The notes: generated from the letters alone by a model not told the origin. A DNA stretch of 64,000 bases from Flavipsychrobacter sp. (GCA_041392855.1 JAWKLD010000001.1:420001-484000); one strand, 5' to 3'. Shown: positions 44,473-54,237, counted from the stretch's first letter. Numbers and translations are program-made.

Positions 44473-46905
44473 TTAGAATGGATAACCTATAGCAAAGTTC
44501 ATTATTACATTTTTGGTTCTCCAATCAGGATTGCCAAAGTCAAAATCTTTTATTGCCCACCCGTTGCCATTAGTAGCAGTGGCAGGGTTTTTCAATTTAG
44601 TAGCCACATCAAAACGTACTAGGAAGAAGCCTGCAATGTCAAGGCGTAGTCCTATACCTCCATCTACAGCAAGGTCTGAGGCGAACTTGTTGAATTGGAA
44701 ATCTCCACCTTCAAAACCAGTTGAAGGTTGTGCTAACCAAATGTTTCCAGCATCTGCAAATAGTGCTCCGTGAAGCATCATTACACCTGCAAATACTTCA
44801 ATTACCTCAAAACGATATTCTCCGTTTAATTCTAATTTTATATCGCCAGTATTGTCTATAAAAGCTGTTGACGAATTTTCAAGATCGGGGTTGTAATAGT
44901 TGCCGGGCCCTAATTGTCTGGCACGCCATCCTCTCATGCCATATGCACCACCAACAAAATATTGCTTGATATAAGGTAAGGTTTTGGACTTGTTGTACGG
45001 AGCACCTACACCTCCATGAAAACGGAAGGCTAAAGTGGAACTTCTAAGTTTGAAAAAGTGTTGTAGGTTGAAGTCTAGCTTTAGGTATTGAGAGAAAGAT
45101 GTATCAAGTTTTTGACCTAGTAGATTCAAGCCTGACAGTCCAGACATTAATGCGCCTGCTTCTTCAAGCCCTATTTGAACATAGGAATAACTTCTTCCTT
45201 TCTTTTTTACTCTGTCGGTAAATGTCCATGTGGCACTCTCTCCTTCAATTAACGTTTCACGGTAACTATTTGCTAAAAACTCACTTTCTTCTAAACGCTT
45301 TTTGAAGTCTGTTGATTTGTATTCTTCAGGGAGTCTAATAACATTTAGGAATACAGGAGATGCTTCCCATGTTTTGGTATTTGTTTCATTCCACTTGTAC
45401 GTAAACTTTGAAGAAATGTTGATCAGTCTAAAGTTATTTATCCTATCAAATAAACTAGCACCTACGCTTATATTTGTACGTGGTGCATTTCTTATGCTAT
45501 ATCTTTTAGTGCTAATAGGTAATAAGAATTTAGGGAACTCGATACTAACATTGGTGCCGGCAGATTGAGATAGTAAGTAGAAGCGATTGAAAAAAGATTT
45601 GCTAGCGGCAGTATCCATTGAGCTTTCTAAACCTCCTGATAATGAAACCGTGAGTAAGTTTGCACCTTTGGCAAAGTTCTTATTTCTAAGGCTTAGGGTA
45701 AGTGCAGAGCCGACATCATAAGTTGTACCACTTGATATCTCCCAGTTGGTACTGGTTTCGTACTTGTCGCCGGGGTTCATTAATACATAACATGTGATCC
45801 AGTCGCCTATGGTTGTGTCAACTTTTATAACCACTCTTACCGATTGGAAAATACCCAGTTGATTAAGTTCACTTACTGTTTTGTCGTAATCTTTTTGTGC
45901 ATAGTACCTACCTGCTTGCAAGAAGGTATGGTTAGCAATAACCTTTTCTTTTATGTAATAATCACGATATCTGAAGGTGATGTTATGCTTTTTTACAACA
46001 TGCATTGTGCTGTCGTATAAGTCCTCTTGATCTCGAAAATCAGGTACAACAATAACATTGCTGATACCATATCTACTAAAAGACTTTTTATTTTCTCCGG
46101 TATCTATTTGTATCTGTATGTCTACAGTAGGTTTTTTGTTCTCCTTTTGTGTTGCTATGAAGTTGATAGCACTTTCGAAAGGGTTGTCTGCATCTTTTAA
46201 GTAGTCCTTCTCTAAAGTGTCTATTTGAAAAGATACATTATCATTTGAAAAATGATAATAACCTTGATTTCTTAACTCTGTAACTATCCTGTTTCTTTCC
46301 TGCTCTGCAAGGCCAAAGGAAAAATGTTTGCCCTTTTTTAATATAGTATTGTCAATGGATTGTTGTACAATATTTCTAATGTTACTATCGGATATTTTTG
46401 TGTTTATATTCTTGATCAGGTAGCTTGATCCTGCATTAACAGTATAGGTTACTTTGGCTTTTTTTGTCTTGGGATTGAGGATAGCCGTGTCCTTTACTGT
46501 AGAATAGAAATAACCTTTTTGATACATGTATTGCTTCATGTATTCTCTCGACTTTTTAGCGGCGGTACTGTCATAAATAACAGGCCTTTCTACAGTTTTT
46601 GATTTTAGTTGGAAATTATTTTCGTCTTTTTGATACTTTTTATACCGAAGGTTGTATAGCCATAGTTTGTAAGGAAATACATTTAATACTTTGGTATTTG
46701 GTTTTTGAGAAACAAGACTACCTAAGTCGTCTTGTAATTCATTTTTTTCGGAAATGCCTTCGTTTGATTTTAGCTGAATAGAGTTGCTTTTGAGCAAATA
46801 CTCTCCTTTATCTAAGCTTTTTGTTAGGTTACAACTACTTGCAAAGATAATGGCGAGTAAGACCAAAGGAGAAAATAGCCTGTATGATCTTTTATTAATA
46901 CTCAT
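44473..46905 (-). CDS. tamL: BamA/TamA-type outer-membrane lipoprotein (TamL)
   Basis: 810 residues. Starts with a lipoprotein signal (lipobox FASSC) followed by LTKSLDKGEYLLKSNSI. About 400 residues of POTRA-like domains precede a 16-strand barrel domain (surface antigen, Bac_surface_Ag), with GAYGMRGWRARQLGPG in the barrel and an end in NFAIGYPF, an aromatic C-terminus. In Bacteroidota TamL replaces TamA; it exists as an outer-membrane complex with TamB and helps assemble barrel proteins. TamB is not in this window. The TrmH-type gene is divergent with a 32-base gap. Confidence 0.9.
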   Translation of the reverse strand: MSINKRSYRLFSPLVLLAIIFASSCNLTKSLDKGEYLLKSNSIQLKSNEGISEKNELQDDLGSLVSQKPNTKVLNVFPYKLWLYNLRYKKYQKDENNFQLKSKTVERPVIYDSTAAKKSREYMKQYMYQKGYFYSTVKDTAILNPKTKKAKVTYTVNAGSSYLIKNINTKISDSNIRNIVQQSIDNTILKKGKHFSFGLAEQERNRIVTELRNQGYYHFSNDNVSFQIDTLEKDYLKDADNPFESAINFIATQKENKKPTVDIQIQIDTGENKKSFSRYGISNVIVVPDFRDQEDLYDSTMHVVKKHNITFRYRDYYIKEKVIANHTFLQAGRYYAQKDYDKTVSELNQLGIFQSVRVVIKVDTTIGDWITCYVLMNPGDKYETSTNWEISSGTTYDVGSALTLSLRNKNFAKGANLLTVSLSGGLESSMDTAASKSFFNRFYLLSQSAGTNVSIEFPKFLLPISTKRYSIRNAPRTNISVGASLFDRINNFRLINISSKFTYKWNETNTKTWEASPVFLNVIRLPEEYKSTDFKKRLEESEFLANSYRETLIEGESATWTFTDRVKKKGRSYSYVQIGLEEAGALMSGLSGLNLLGQKLDTSFSQYLKLDFNLQHFFKLRSSTLAFRFHGGVGAPYNKSKTLPYIKQYFVGGAYGMRGWRARQLGPGNYYNPDLENSSTAFIDNTGDIKLELNGEYRFEVIEVFAGVMMLHGALFADAGNIWLAQPSTGFEGGDFQFNKFASDLAVDGGIGLRLDIAGFFLVRFDVATKLKNPATATNGNGWAIKDFDFGNPDWRTKNVIMNFAIGYPF

Positions 46906-46924
46906 GTACGTGCATACAATTGTT

Positions 46925-46932
46925 TAGATTTG
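46925..46932 (+). promoter_or_regulatory. TAnnTTTG -7 box for the TrmH-type gene
   Basis: TAGATTTG ending 5 bases before the ATG at 46938, which would give a leaderless or nearly leaderless mRNA. Confidence 0.5.
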
Positions 46933-46937
46933 TACTT

Positions 46938-47681
46938 ATGCTTACAAAGGCACAAAGTAAATATATTCGCGCGTTATCGCAGCAAAAATACCGTAAAGAA
47001 TGCAACCAATTTGTAGCGGAAGGAGACAAAATAGCTAAAGAGTGGTTAAAGTCTACTCAGGCTATTGATATGGTCGTTGTTACAGAAAGTTGGTATTTTG
47101 AACATGCGGAGCTTGTTCAGCAGCACAATGAGGCTGAATTGATTATTGTAAAAGAGCATGAACTAGCGGCAATGTCTAGTTTGTCTACCGCTAAGGACAT
47201 ATTGTTAGTACTGCCTCAGAAACCCAAGAAACTGGATCTGAAAACCCTTAAGGGGTGGAGTATAGCATTGGATAGGCTGCAGGACCCAGGCAATATGGGA
47301 ACAATAATGCGTATTGCCGATTGGTTTGGTATTGACAATATAGTGGCGTCACCTGACTGTGTAGATATATATAATCCTAAAGTGGTACAATCTGCTATGG
47401 GTGCTCATATTAGGGTGAATGTTTATACAGAAGAGTTGTCTTCTTTTTTAGACAATGTAAATAGGCCTATATATGCTGCTGTATTGAATGGAGAGAATAT
47501 ACATACTGTTGAAAAGAAAGGGGAGGGAGTTATTTTGATCGGAAATGAATCTAAAGGGTTGGATTCTGTTTTAATTGAAAAGGCAACACATAAGATTACG
47601 ATACCAAAGCTAGGAGGAGCAGAATCTTTAAATGCAGGGGTCTCGGCAGGTATAGTATGTGCCTTGCTAACACAAGCTTAA
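46938..47681 (+). CDS. RNA methyltransferase, SpoU/TrmH family
   Basis: 247 residues from the ATG at 46938. N-terminal RNA-binding part (QKYRKECNQFVAEGDKIAKE) then the SPOUT knot with LDRLQDPGNMGTIMRIADWFG, LIGNESKGLDSVL and the end motif GAESLNAGVSAGI; these are SpoU motifs 1-3. It methylates ribose 2'-OH of a tRNA or rRNA base; the target is unknown. The putative -7 box overlaps the region right before this start. Confidence 0.95.
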   Translation: MLTKAQSKYIRALSQQKYRKECNQFVAEGDKIAKEWLKSTQAIDMVVVTESWYFEHAELVQQHNEAELIIVKEHELAAMSSLSTAKDILLVLPQKPKKLDLKTLKGWSIALDRLQDPGNMGTIMRIADWFGIDNIVASPDCVDIYNPKVVQSAMGAHIRVNVYTEELSSFLDNVNRPIYAAVLNGENIHTVEKKGEGVILIGNESKGLDSVLIEKATHKITIPKLGGAESLNAGVSAGIVCALLTQA

Positions 47682-47751
47682 GTTAAAGAATCGTTGCTTG
47701 TTTGATAATAAGAGGTATAATCTCTAATTTATAGTTTCAATACTTAGTGAT

Positions 47752-48486
47752 ATGAAAAAAGCATCCATTTTCTTATTGGTATTTCTCTTGTCAGTTTCAC
47801 AAGTACTAGCAGCTGAGCGCATGCGCAGTGCTATAAAAATAAGATTTAATGATAATAGGCCTATTACAATATCCATAGACGGGAGAAACTATGATAGACA
47901 TGGCAAGTCGCTTACATTAGGGAATCTCCCAGCGGGCTGGCATAATATTCGGGTATATGAATTTATAGAGTATCGCAAAGGAGGAGGTAGGGCGAAGTTG
48001 ATCTATACAGGTTCTGTAAGGGTAAAGCCAGGTGTTATGATGTACTGTGTGGTAGATGCTAATACGAGAAGAATGCGTATTCGTACTGAGGATATAAGTG
48101 ATCTTTATGTAGATTATGATAATGCAAATAGTGTAGATGAAAATGTGCCGCCTAAACATGATAAACCTACTGACGAGCGGGTGAATAGGAGTGATGAAGC
48201 TGTGAGCATGAATGATATAAAGGAGCTTGAAACACTTGTGAAAGGTAAGGTTACAGATACAGATAAATTGAAAATGCTAAAGAGGGCTTTGAAAGATGAG
48301 CGTTATTATGTTATGGATGTAAAAACAATGATGACATGGTTGAGCTTTGAGAGTAGCCGACTTGACTTTGCCAAATGGTCTTATAACAAAGTGCTTAATC
48401 CTGAAAGTTATTGGAAACTTGATGATGCCTTCAATTTTTCCAGCTCAACAGATGAGTTGCATGACTATATAAAGAAACAGCGTTAG
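47752..48486 (+). CDS. DUF4476 domain protein, exported
   Basis: 244 residues with a signal peptide (about 1-20). The first half is a small beta domain (RPITISIDGRNYDRHGKSL). The second half contains the DUF4476 helical domain (EAVSMNDIKELETLVKGK, VDYDNANS earlier, and AFNFSSSTDELHDYIKK). Probably periplasmic; function unknown. It converges with the PAP2 gene, sharing a 4-base stop overlap (48483-48486). Confidence 0.85.
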   Translation: MKKASIFLLVFLLSVSQVLAAERMRSAIKIRFNDNRPITISIDGRNYDRHGKSLTLGNLPAGWHNIRVYEFIEYRKGGGRAKLIYTGSVRVKPGVMMYCVVDANTRRMRIRTEDISDLYVDYDNANSVDENVPPKHDKPTDERVNRSDEAVSMNDIKELETLVKGKVTDTDKLKMLKRALKDERYYVMDVKTMMTWLSFESSRLDFAKWSYNKVLNPESYWKLDDAFNFSSSTDELHDYIKKQR

Positions 48487-49064
48487 TAGTCCTTTAGGGA
48501 GTAAACTCTGTTGTATACTTTACTGGTGACTACACCGCAAACTAGTCCTAATAATCCGCCTCCAATAACATCTCCTGGGAAATGGACGCCTACGTATACT
48601 TGCGCATAGGCAACAGAGAATGCCCAAAAAAGAGCTACAGGCCATATCCATTTACCAAAATGTTTTAATGTATACCCACTAAATATGGCCAATGCAAAAT
48701 GATTAGCTGCATGAGAGGAAGGAAAGCTATATCCGCTACCGCAAGGCACAATATTATGTACCATTGCTATAAGATAATGGTTGTTGCAAGGGCGTATTCT
48801 ATGGAAAAACGGTTTAAGTAAACTACCGCTTATATAGTCTGAAAAAGCAAAGGTCATTAGAAAAAACACCAACCACATTAGGCCTTTTTTTCTAAAATTG
48901 AGTGGCATGAAAATGAGCAAGAATAGATATAAAGGTGCCCATGTCCATTGGTTTCTAAAATAGGGGACAATAGCATCCAAAAAACTATTGTGGCCTATAG
49001 CATTAATATAATACCATAGCCAGTAGTCTATTTTTAAAAGTAGTGTATAAATACTATCCCACAT
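48483..49064 (-). CDS. PAP2 superfamily phosphatase
   Basis: 193 residues with several membrane helices. The three phosphatase motifs are visible: KPFFHRIRPC, SFPSSHAANHF and VGVHFPGDVIGGG. Fits small membrane phosphatases that act on undecaprenyl pyrophosphate, phosphatidate or similar lipids. The methyltransferase gene, upstream on the same strand, overlaps its start by 11 bases, which suggests translational coupling. Confidence 0.92.
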   Translation of the reverse strand: MWDSIYTLLLKIDYWLWYYINAIGHNSFLDAIVPYFRNQWTWAPLYLFLLIFMPLNFRKKGLMWLVFFLMTFAFSDYISGSLLKPFFHRIRPCNNHYLIAMVHNIVPCGSGYSFPSSHAANHFALAIFSGYTLKHFGKWIWPVALFWAFSVAYAQVYVGVHFPGDVIGGGLLGLVCGVVTSKVYNRVYSLKDY

Positions 49065-49800
49065 TTTGCTTCTTGAATATCATGATTAGTCTGGGAGAAG
49101 TGCTTGGATCATAGTTGTTCAGTTGATAATCTCCAAAATTACTCACTAGTTTCATCCCTGCCTTTTTGAATATCTTTATAAAGTCGGAAAGGGAAAATGC
49201 TGCTACCGACTCATTGTAGCAATGCTCCTTGCCTTCATTGTCTTTGAAAGAGATGTCTTTAATAATATGGTCTCGCTCTAGTCTTCTTTTTATGTTGAAG
49301 CTAATGCCTCCACGCTCTATTGTTTCTTCTTGTACAAGACTATTAACCGTATATTCTCTATTGAGGTAATCGATCACTAATAGTCCACCTGGTTTCAATG
49401 CTCTTGCAAAAGACTTGGCTGCCATATGGTGGTCTCTGTCTTTGTTGAAATAGCCAAAACTGGTAAAGAAGTTGAAGGCATAATCAAAATAGTTGATATA
49501 AAAAGGGAAGCGCATATCATGGATGAAGAATTGTAATCCCTCTCTTTCTGATTCTTTAGCCTTTTCAATACTACGGTGCGAAAGGTCGATCCCTGTTACA
49601 TCAAACTTATGCTCAGCAAGTTGTATGGCATGCCTTCCTTCACCACAGGCTATATCTAGCATATTGCTGTAGGGTAAAGGTTCCAAGTATTCAATGATAT
49701 TCTCAATGAATGCACGAGCCTCTAGCTTATCTCTGTTTTGATATAAGACCTTGTAATAAGGAGAGCCAAACCAGCTTTCAAACCAATTCTTTTGTTCCAT
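49054..49800 (-). CDS. class I SAM-dependent methyltransferase
   Basis: 248 residues. The SAM-binding core is MLDIACGEGRHAIQLAEH (motif I) with DVTGIDLSHRSIEKAKE after it, and a FDYAFNFFTSFGYF segment. The closest group is generic class I methyltransferases with unknown substrates. Its end overlaps the start of the PAP2 gene. Confidence 0.88.
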   Translation of the reverse strand: MEQKNWFESWFGSPYYKVLYQNRDKLEARAFIENIIEYLEPLPYSNMLDIACGEGRHAIQLAEHKFDVTGIDLSHRSIEKAKESEREGLQFFIHDMRFPFYINYFDYAFNFFTSFGYFNKDRDHHMAAKSFARALKPGGLLVIDYLNREYTVNSLVQEETIERGGISFNIKRRLERDHIIKDISFKDNEGKEHCYNESVAAFSLSDFIKIFKKAGMKLVSNFGDYQLNNYDPSTSPRLIMIFKKQNVG

Positions 49801-49919
49801 ATAAAGTATTGACGAACAACGAAAATAATACGAAATAGTGGAAAAGCCTTTTATTATGTACTATTTAGAGGAATACTCTTTAATTTAAATAAGATATTTA
49901 GGCTGTCGTAATGAAAAGC

Positions 49920-49927
49920 TATATTTG
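49920..49927 (+). promoter_or_regulatory. TAnnTTTG -7 box for the TPR protein gene
   Basis: TATATTTG followed by CAGC, 20 bases before the ATG at 49948. Confidence 0.5.
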
Positions 49928-49947
49928 CAGCCAATAGAATAAAATAC

Positions 49948-50604
49948 ATGAATAGGAACATACGTCGTTTTATCGTCAATTTTCGTTTGCCGTTAGCTGG
50001 TGCACTATTACTTTTAGGTCTTTATTTAGGTTTTGAGGTTACATGGTGGGTAGCTTGGATTCCTTTGTTGGTGGCTATATTAATGGTAGTAGCACATTTC
50101 CTAATAGGGCCAATGACTTTGGTGCAAGGTTTTGTGGAAGATGGGGATATTGAAGGAGCGCAAGCTATGTTGGCAAAAGTGAAGAACCCTAAATTGCTTT
50201 ATAAGCCAGTGCGTTCTTCATATTATATGCTGAAGGCTAACTTCTCTACTATGTCTGATGATTATGAAGCAGCTGAGGCCGATTTGAAAAAAGGGCTTGA
50301 AGCAGGTATGCCTGAAAAAGAATATGAAGGAACAGCTTATTTGCAACTAGGATCAATTGCTTTTAAAAAGGGCAATTTGAAAGAGGCAGCGGAGAATATG
50401 CGTAAAGCGGTAAAAATCGGTTTGCCGGATAAGGATAGTGAAGCAACAGCTTATCTTCAGCTGTCTGGTATTGCTATGCAACGTCGCGATTTTAAAGGCA
50501 CTAAGTTCTACTTTAATAAAGCAAAAGCTTGTAAGCCTAAGAATCCTGAGGTGGTAGCACAGATAAAGGAAATGACCAAATATGTTGCTCGCATACCTGG
50601 TTAA
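49948..50604 (+). CDS. membrane-anchored TPR protein
   Basis: 218 residues. Two hydrophobic segments near the N-terminus (about 12-55) are followed by TPR-like helical repeats (EDGDIEGAQAMLAKVK, DDYEAAEADLKKGLEAG, GNLKEAAENMRKAVKIG, FKGTKFYFNKAKACKPK). Likely inner membrane with the TPR domain in the cytoplasm or periplasm, acting as a scaffold. Partner unknown. A bidirectional terminator follows. Confidence 0.85.
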   Translation: MNRNIRRFIVNFRLPLAGALLLLGLYLGFEVTWWVAWIPLLVAILMVVAHFLIGPMTLVQGFVEDGDIEGAQAMLAKVKNPKLLYKPVRSSYYMLKANFSTMSDDYEAAEADLKKGLEAGMPEKEYEGTAYLQLGSIAFKKGNLKEAAENMRKAVKIGLPDKDSEATAYLQLSGIAMQRRDFKGTKFYFNKAKACKPKNPEVVAQIKEMTKYVARIPG

Positions 50605-50629
50605 TAGTAGTTATCTAATTTGATATTAT

Positions 50630-50662
50630 AAAAAGAGGATTGTTCAATACAATCCTCTTTTC
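50630..50662. terminator. bidirectional terminator between TPR and permease genes
   Basis: 13-bp stem AAAAGAGGATTGT-TCAAT-ACAATCCTCTTTT. Confidence 0.9.
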
Positions 50663-50670
50663 TTTTGGTG

Positions 50671-51945
50671 TTATTCTTCATTAGAAGGTTTATGTCCGAT
50701 CTTATGTCCTTTTATGGCAAAGAATAAGATATAGAGATAGCATGGTATCATAATCCAGAAGGCTTGTTTTAGATTGCCTCCATTCATGTCACTAAGCCAT
50801 CCGTAAATAAGAGGTATAATAGCTCCACCTGCAATACCCATTATCAATAGGGCTGATCCTGTTTTTGTATGCCTTCCCAAGTCTTTAATAGACATAGGCC
50901 ATATGGCTGGCCACATTATAGCATGGGTGAAGCCTAAAAGGAAAAGCATGGTTACAGAAACTTTTCCACTGGTTAGCAATACCCCCGTTATGAGTGCCAA
51001 ACTTAGTATAAGGCATATTCTCAATAGTTTTTCTTGAGAGAGGTATTTAGGAGTCAGTAATACACCCATTAAATAGCCTGCTATCATGGAGAATAGCGTA
51101 AACGAAGTGAGGTAAGGAGCAAAGTCGGAAGGGAGCCCCAAATAGTTGCCATAGCTGATAATATAATCGCCTGCTAGTACTTCTACACCTACATAGGCAA
51201 ATATGGCAAAAGCGCCTAAGAATAAATAAGTATAGCTGGTTAAAGGTCTCTTGTTGGTTTGGTCGCTAGTATCTTCATTTTCATTGCTCACATTGGGCAG
51301 GGGAGAAAAACGTATAAATATGGCAACAATGACCAATACGACAGTAAGGATAATATAAGGGTTGATGATCCTAGTGGCCAACATGTCCAGTATCTCTTCT
51401 TTTCTTGCACCGCTAATAGAGCCTTCTAGCTCTTTATTAAGCGTCCCCATGTTCTTTAATAATGCAGCTCCTAGTATATAAGGGATTAGAGCACCACCTA
51501 CCTTGTTACAAATCCCCATTATGCTGATACGTTTAGCAGCACTTTCTATAGGGCCTATAATGGTTACATATGGGTTCACTGCCGCTTGAAGTATTGTTAA
51601 GCCAAGACCTTGTATAAATAGTCCTGATAAGAAATAGCTGTAGTTGCGCTGCAACGCAGCTGGTATGAAAATGATACAACCTACAGCCATGATAAGTAAG
51701 CCAAGTCCCATGCCGTGTTTAAAACCTGTTTTCTTTAAAATGATCGATGACGGGATCGCCATTATAAAGTAGGATATAAAAAAAGCAAAGGTGACTAATG
51801 ACGCTTGCGTATTAGTTAGCTGACAAGTGGTTTTTAAGAAAGGAATTAAGGTTCCATTCAGCCATGTGATAAAACCAAAAATGAAAAATAGTATCCCGAT
51901 TAAAAAAATGGAAACAATATAAGAGCTTTTGCCTTTATCATTCAT
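50671..51945 (-). CDS. sugar:H+ symporter, FucP/GluP-type MFS
   Basis: 424 residues with about twelve membrane helices. N-terminal FFIFGFITWLNGTLIPFLK is the mark of the fucose/glucose-galactose permease group, followed by FFISYFIMAIPSS and QAAVNPYVTIIGP. The C-terminal half has GYLMGVLLTPKYL. It imports a monosaccharide, glucose or galactose more likely than fucose; substrate not proven. Ends at the terminator shared with the TPR gene. Confidence 0.93.
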   Translation of the reverse strand: MNDKGKSSYIVSIFLIGILFFIFGFITWLNGTLIPFLKTTCQLTNTQASLVTFAFFISYFIMAIPSSIILKKTGFKHGMGLGLLIMAVGCIIFIPAALQRNYSYFLSGLFIQGLGLTILQAAVNPYVTIIGPIESAAKRISIMGICNKVGGALIPYILGAALLKNMGTLNKELEGSISGARKEEILDMLATRIINPYIILTVVLVIVAIFIRFSPLPNVSNENEDTSDQTNKRPLTSYTYLFLGAFAIFAYVGVEVLAGDYIISYGNYLGLPSDFAPYLTSFTLFSMIAGYLMGVLLTPKYLSQEKLLRICLILSLALITGVLLTSGKVSVTMLFLLGFTHAIMWPAIWPMSIKDLGRHTKTGSALLIMGIAGGAIIPLIYGWLSDMNGGNLKQAFWIMIPCYLYILFFAIKGHKIGHKPSNEE

Positions 51946-52010
51946 GAGTTACAAGTTGAAAATGGATAAAGAACTAAAATACACTAATTGCTCAATAGTT
52001 TATAAGGGGC

Positions 52011-52037
52011 AAAAAAAAGCCCCGAAAAATCGGGACT
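52011..52037 (-). terminator. terminator after the DUF6600 gene
   Basis: Minus strand AGTCCCGA-TTTT-TCGGGGCT (one wobble) followed by eight T. Confidence 0.85.
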
Positions 52038-52054
52038 CTTTTGATCATCGCTAT

Positions 52055-53290
52055 TTATCTTTTTCCTCTATTCCTGTTTGATGCACCTCCAGAACTCCTT
52101 TGAGTTGATTGTCTTGCAGGTGCAGTAGCTCTTTGGCTTGTTGGTCTACTTTGTCTTTGCGCCCTAGCAGGTGGAGTAGCTTGTCTCGTTCTGCTATAGC
52201 TATTGCTTCTTTGTGCAGTAGGCCTACTTTGTGATGCTGGTCTTGTTCTTTGTGTGTTTCTATAAGAACGTTGTTGTGTTTGTCCTGCTCTGTTTTGAAC
52301 CGCCGAAGGTTGTCTGTTCGTATTTTGTTGTTGCCAGCTACGTTGTCTTTGCTGTGTTATGTTTTTTTGTTGACGGTTTTGTTGCTGTGCTACTCTTTGT
52401 CCATTATTTCTGTTAGGCACAGCAGCATGTTGTCTGTTTTGCTGTGGTGGAGTAGCAACTGTTCTTCTCTGTCCTTGTCTTACGCCTTGTTGCCCTCTAT
52501 TACCATTCCTAGTACTTACTACGTTTCTAGGGCGCGTATTAGCTTGTCTTTGGCCTACATTTGGTCTGTACATATTTAATGCACCGTTTCTAACCCTTGC
52601 TCTTCCAGCTCTATTGCCATTACGTAGCGCATATACTTGAACGTTTCTTCCTGTATGTCTTTGTATTGTAGCTCTACGAGGGCCATACACATAAGCGTTT
52701 CTGTATGTGTTATTAATGATGGTGGTATTGTTAATGATAGTAGTGTTGTATTGAGGGCCTCTATAATATCTTTGGAAACCTCTTGTGTGTATGTATCTAT
52801 TTGGTATAAATACCCACCAGTCGCTACGTACTTGAAAGTTTGGTCCTGCACACATATTTACAGTTACACCTGGTCCCATAGGTGCCCAACCATAGTAACC
52901 ACCTCCATTACGCCAAGTTACCCAAGCAGGTCCCCATTGTGTATCCGGTAACCATATCCAACCATAATAGTTGTCATAGGTCCATCTACCATAGTGGAAG
53001 GGTGCCCAGCCCCAATCATAGTCAGATACCCAGGTATTACCATACTCTGTCATTGCCCAATTACCATTAGTATAATAAGGGCGGAAATCTCTGCCTACAC
53101 CTCTTGGTATCCATGCATATCCATTACCTTGATAGTCTATCCAATCTCCATAAGGAGAAAGGTTGTCATAAAACATATTGAAGGAAACAGAAACGTTAGG
53201 TTGTGCCTTTGCTTTTTCTATTGGGGTAATGAATGCTACTAATAAAAGAGCTGTCATCAATACTCCTGCTAGTCTAATATATCTGGTCAT
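52055..53290 (-). CDS. DUF6600-type secreted protein with acid-free Arg/Gln/Asn-rich tail
   Basis: 411 residues. Signal peptide (about 1-29). Residues 35-155 form a Trp/Tyr/Gly-rich repeat domain (LSPYGDWIDYQGNGYAWIP, YGRWTYDNYYGWIWLPD, GYYGWAPMGPG), as in DUF6600. From residue 158 to the end, 254 residues, there is no Asp or Glu: the chain is Arg, Gln, Asn, Ser, Thr and Ala with NTTIINN repeats and QQNRQ runs. Such a tail would be strongly positively charged and disordered. Predicted to be periplasmic or surface located, possibly binding peptidoglycan, DNA or LPS; not established. Confidence 0.85.
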   Translation of the reverse strand: MTRYIRLAGVLMTALLLVAFITPIEKAKAQPNVSVSFNMFYDNLSPYGDWIDYQGNGYAWIPRGVGRDFRPYYTNGNWAMTEYGNTWVSDYDWGWAPFHYGRWTYDNYYGWIWLPDTQWGPAWVTWRNGGGYYGWAPMGPGVTVNMCAGPNFQVRSDWWVFIPNRYIHTRGFQRYYRGPQYNTTIINNTTIINNTYRNAYVYGPRRATIQRHTGRNVQVYALRNGNRAGRARVRNGALNMYRPNVGQRQANTRPRNVVSTRNGNRGQQGVRQGQRRTVATPPQQNRQHAAVPNRNNGQRVAQQQNRQQKNITQQRQRSWQQQNTNRQPSAVQNRAGQTQQRSYRNTQRTRPASQSRPTAQRSNSYSRTRQATPPARAQRQSRPTSQRATAPARQSTQRSSGGASNRNRGKR

Positions 53291-53457
53291 AACACTTTGT
53301 TTTTGTTCAACTAGGGTAATCCAAAACTGATTCCTCTTTTTCCCAAAGAACTGTTAAACAGGGTATTTTGTTAAAGGATCGGGCTGTTTTTAACAGATGA
53401 GTGTTAAGTATATGTATTGGTTTGGGAGTGTAATTTCTCTTTCTTTATCTTCACAAA

Positions 53458-54144
53458 ATGCAACCGATATTACTACTACACGGCGCAATAGGCGCGTCCG
53501 ACCAGTTATTACCATTGAAAGAAATATTAGCAGATAGCTACAATGTACATACACTTGATTTTTCGGGTCATGGTGGTCAGCCATTTCCTCAAGAACCATT
53601 TTCTATAGGTTTATTCGCTAAAGAAGTGGTGGATTATCTTGATAAAGAGCAAATACAAAGCATTGATATTTTTGGTTATAGTATGGGGGGCTATGTGGCC
53701 TTATATATGGCTAAACATTATCCTGATAGGGTAGGCAAAATAGTGACATTAGCTACTAAGTTTTATTGGGATGTACCTACGGCTGAAAAAGAGTCGAAGA
53801 TGATGAACGCCTTGGTCATTAAAGAGAAAGTGCCTGCTTTTGCCGCAACGTTGGCTAAGAGACATGCACCCAATAGTTGGGAGGAAGTATTAGAAAAGAC
53901 CAAAGAAATGTTGCAAGGTTTGGGAGAGCAGAATGCCATGTCAATAGAGGATTACAAATTGGTTAATAACTTCGTGTTAATATTGATTGGGGATAAGGAT
54001 AAAATGGTGACACTTGAGGAAACTTTGGATGTGTATAAAAACTTACCCAATGCTCATATGGGTGTGCTGCCTAATACTCAACATCCTATAGAGCAGGTAG
54101 ATATAGGGTTTTTGGGGTTGATGATAAAAAAACATTTTAGCTAG
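53458..54144 (+). CDS. alpha/beta hydrolase
   Basis: 228 residues. MQPILLLHGAIGASDQLLPL (oxyanion-hole HG), nucleophile elbow GYSMGGYVALYMAKHY, the acid in ILIGDKDKMV and His in PNTQHPIEQV complete the catalytic triad. Cytoplasmic esterase or lactonase type; substrate unknown. The SGNH hydrolase follows directly. It is divergent from the DUF6600 gene across 167 bases. Confidence 0.9.
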   Translation: MQPILLLHGAIGASDQLLPLKEILADSYNVHTLDFSGHGGQPFPQEPFSIGLFAKEVVDYLDKEQIQSIDIFGYSMGGYVALYMAKHYPDRVGKIVTLATKFYWDVPTAEKESKMMNALVIKEKVPAFAATLAKRHAPNSWEEVLEKTKEMLQGLGEQNAMSIEDYKLVNNFVLILIGDKDKMVTLEETLDVYKNLPNAHMGVLPNTQHPIEQVDIGFLGLMIKKHFS

Positions 54145-54237
54145 TTGTTATATCAAATATTAATAAATAGGTTTACTGTTATCACCTTTATTGTATCTTG
54201 CGCCGTCTTATTTGTACGGGCAGGTGCCAATGCAAAA

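Noticed and set aside
52231..52951. Frames inside the DUF6600 gene on both strands (61-109 codons)
   Set aside because: Compositional by-products of the Arg/Gln/Asn-rich tail; the DUF6600 frame has a signal peptide and a recognised domain.
54145..54237. TTG start of the SGNH hydrolase with signal-like segment
   Set aside because: The ATG at 54238 puts the catalytic block at the usual place; the TTG start cannot be excluded and is mentioned in the feature.
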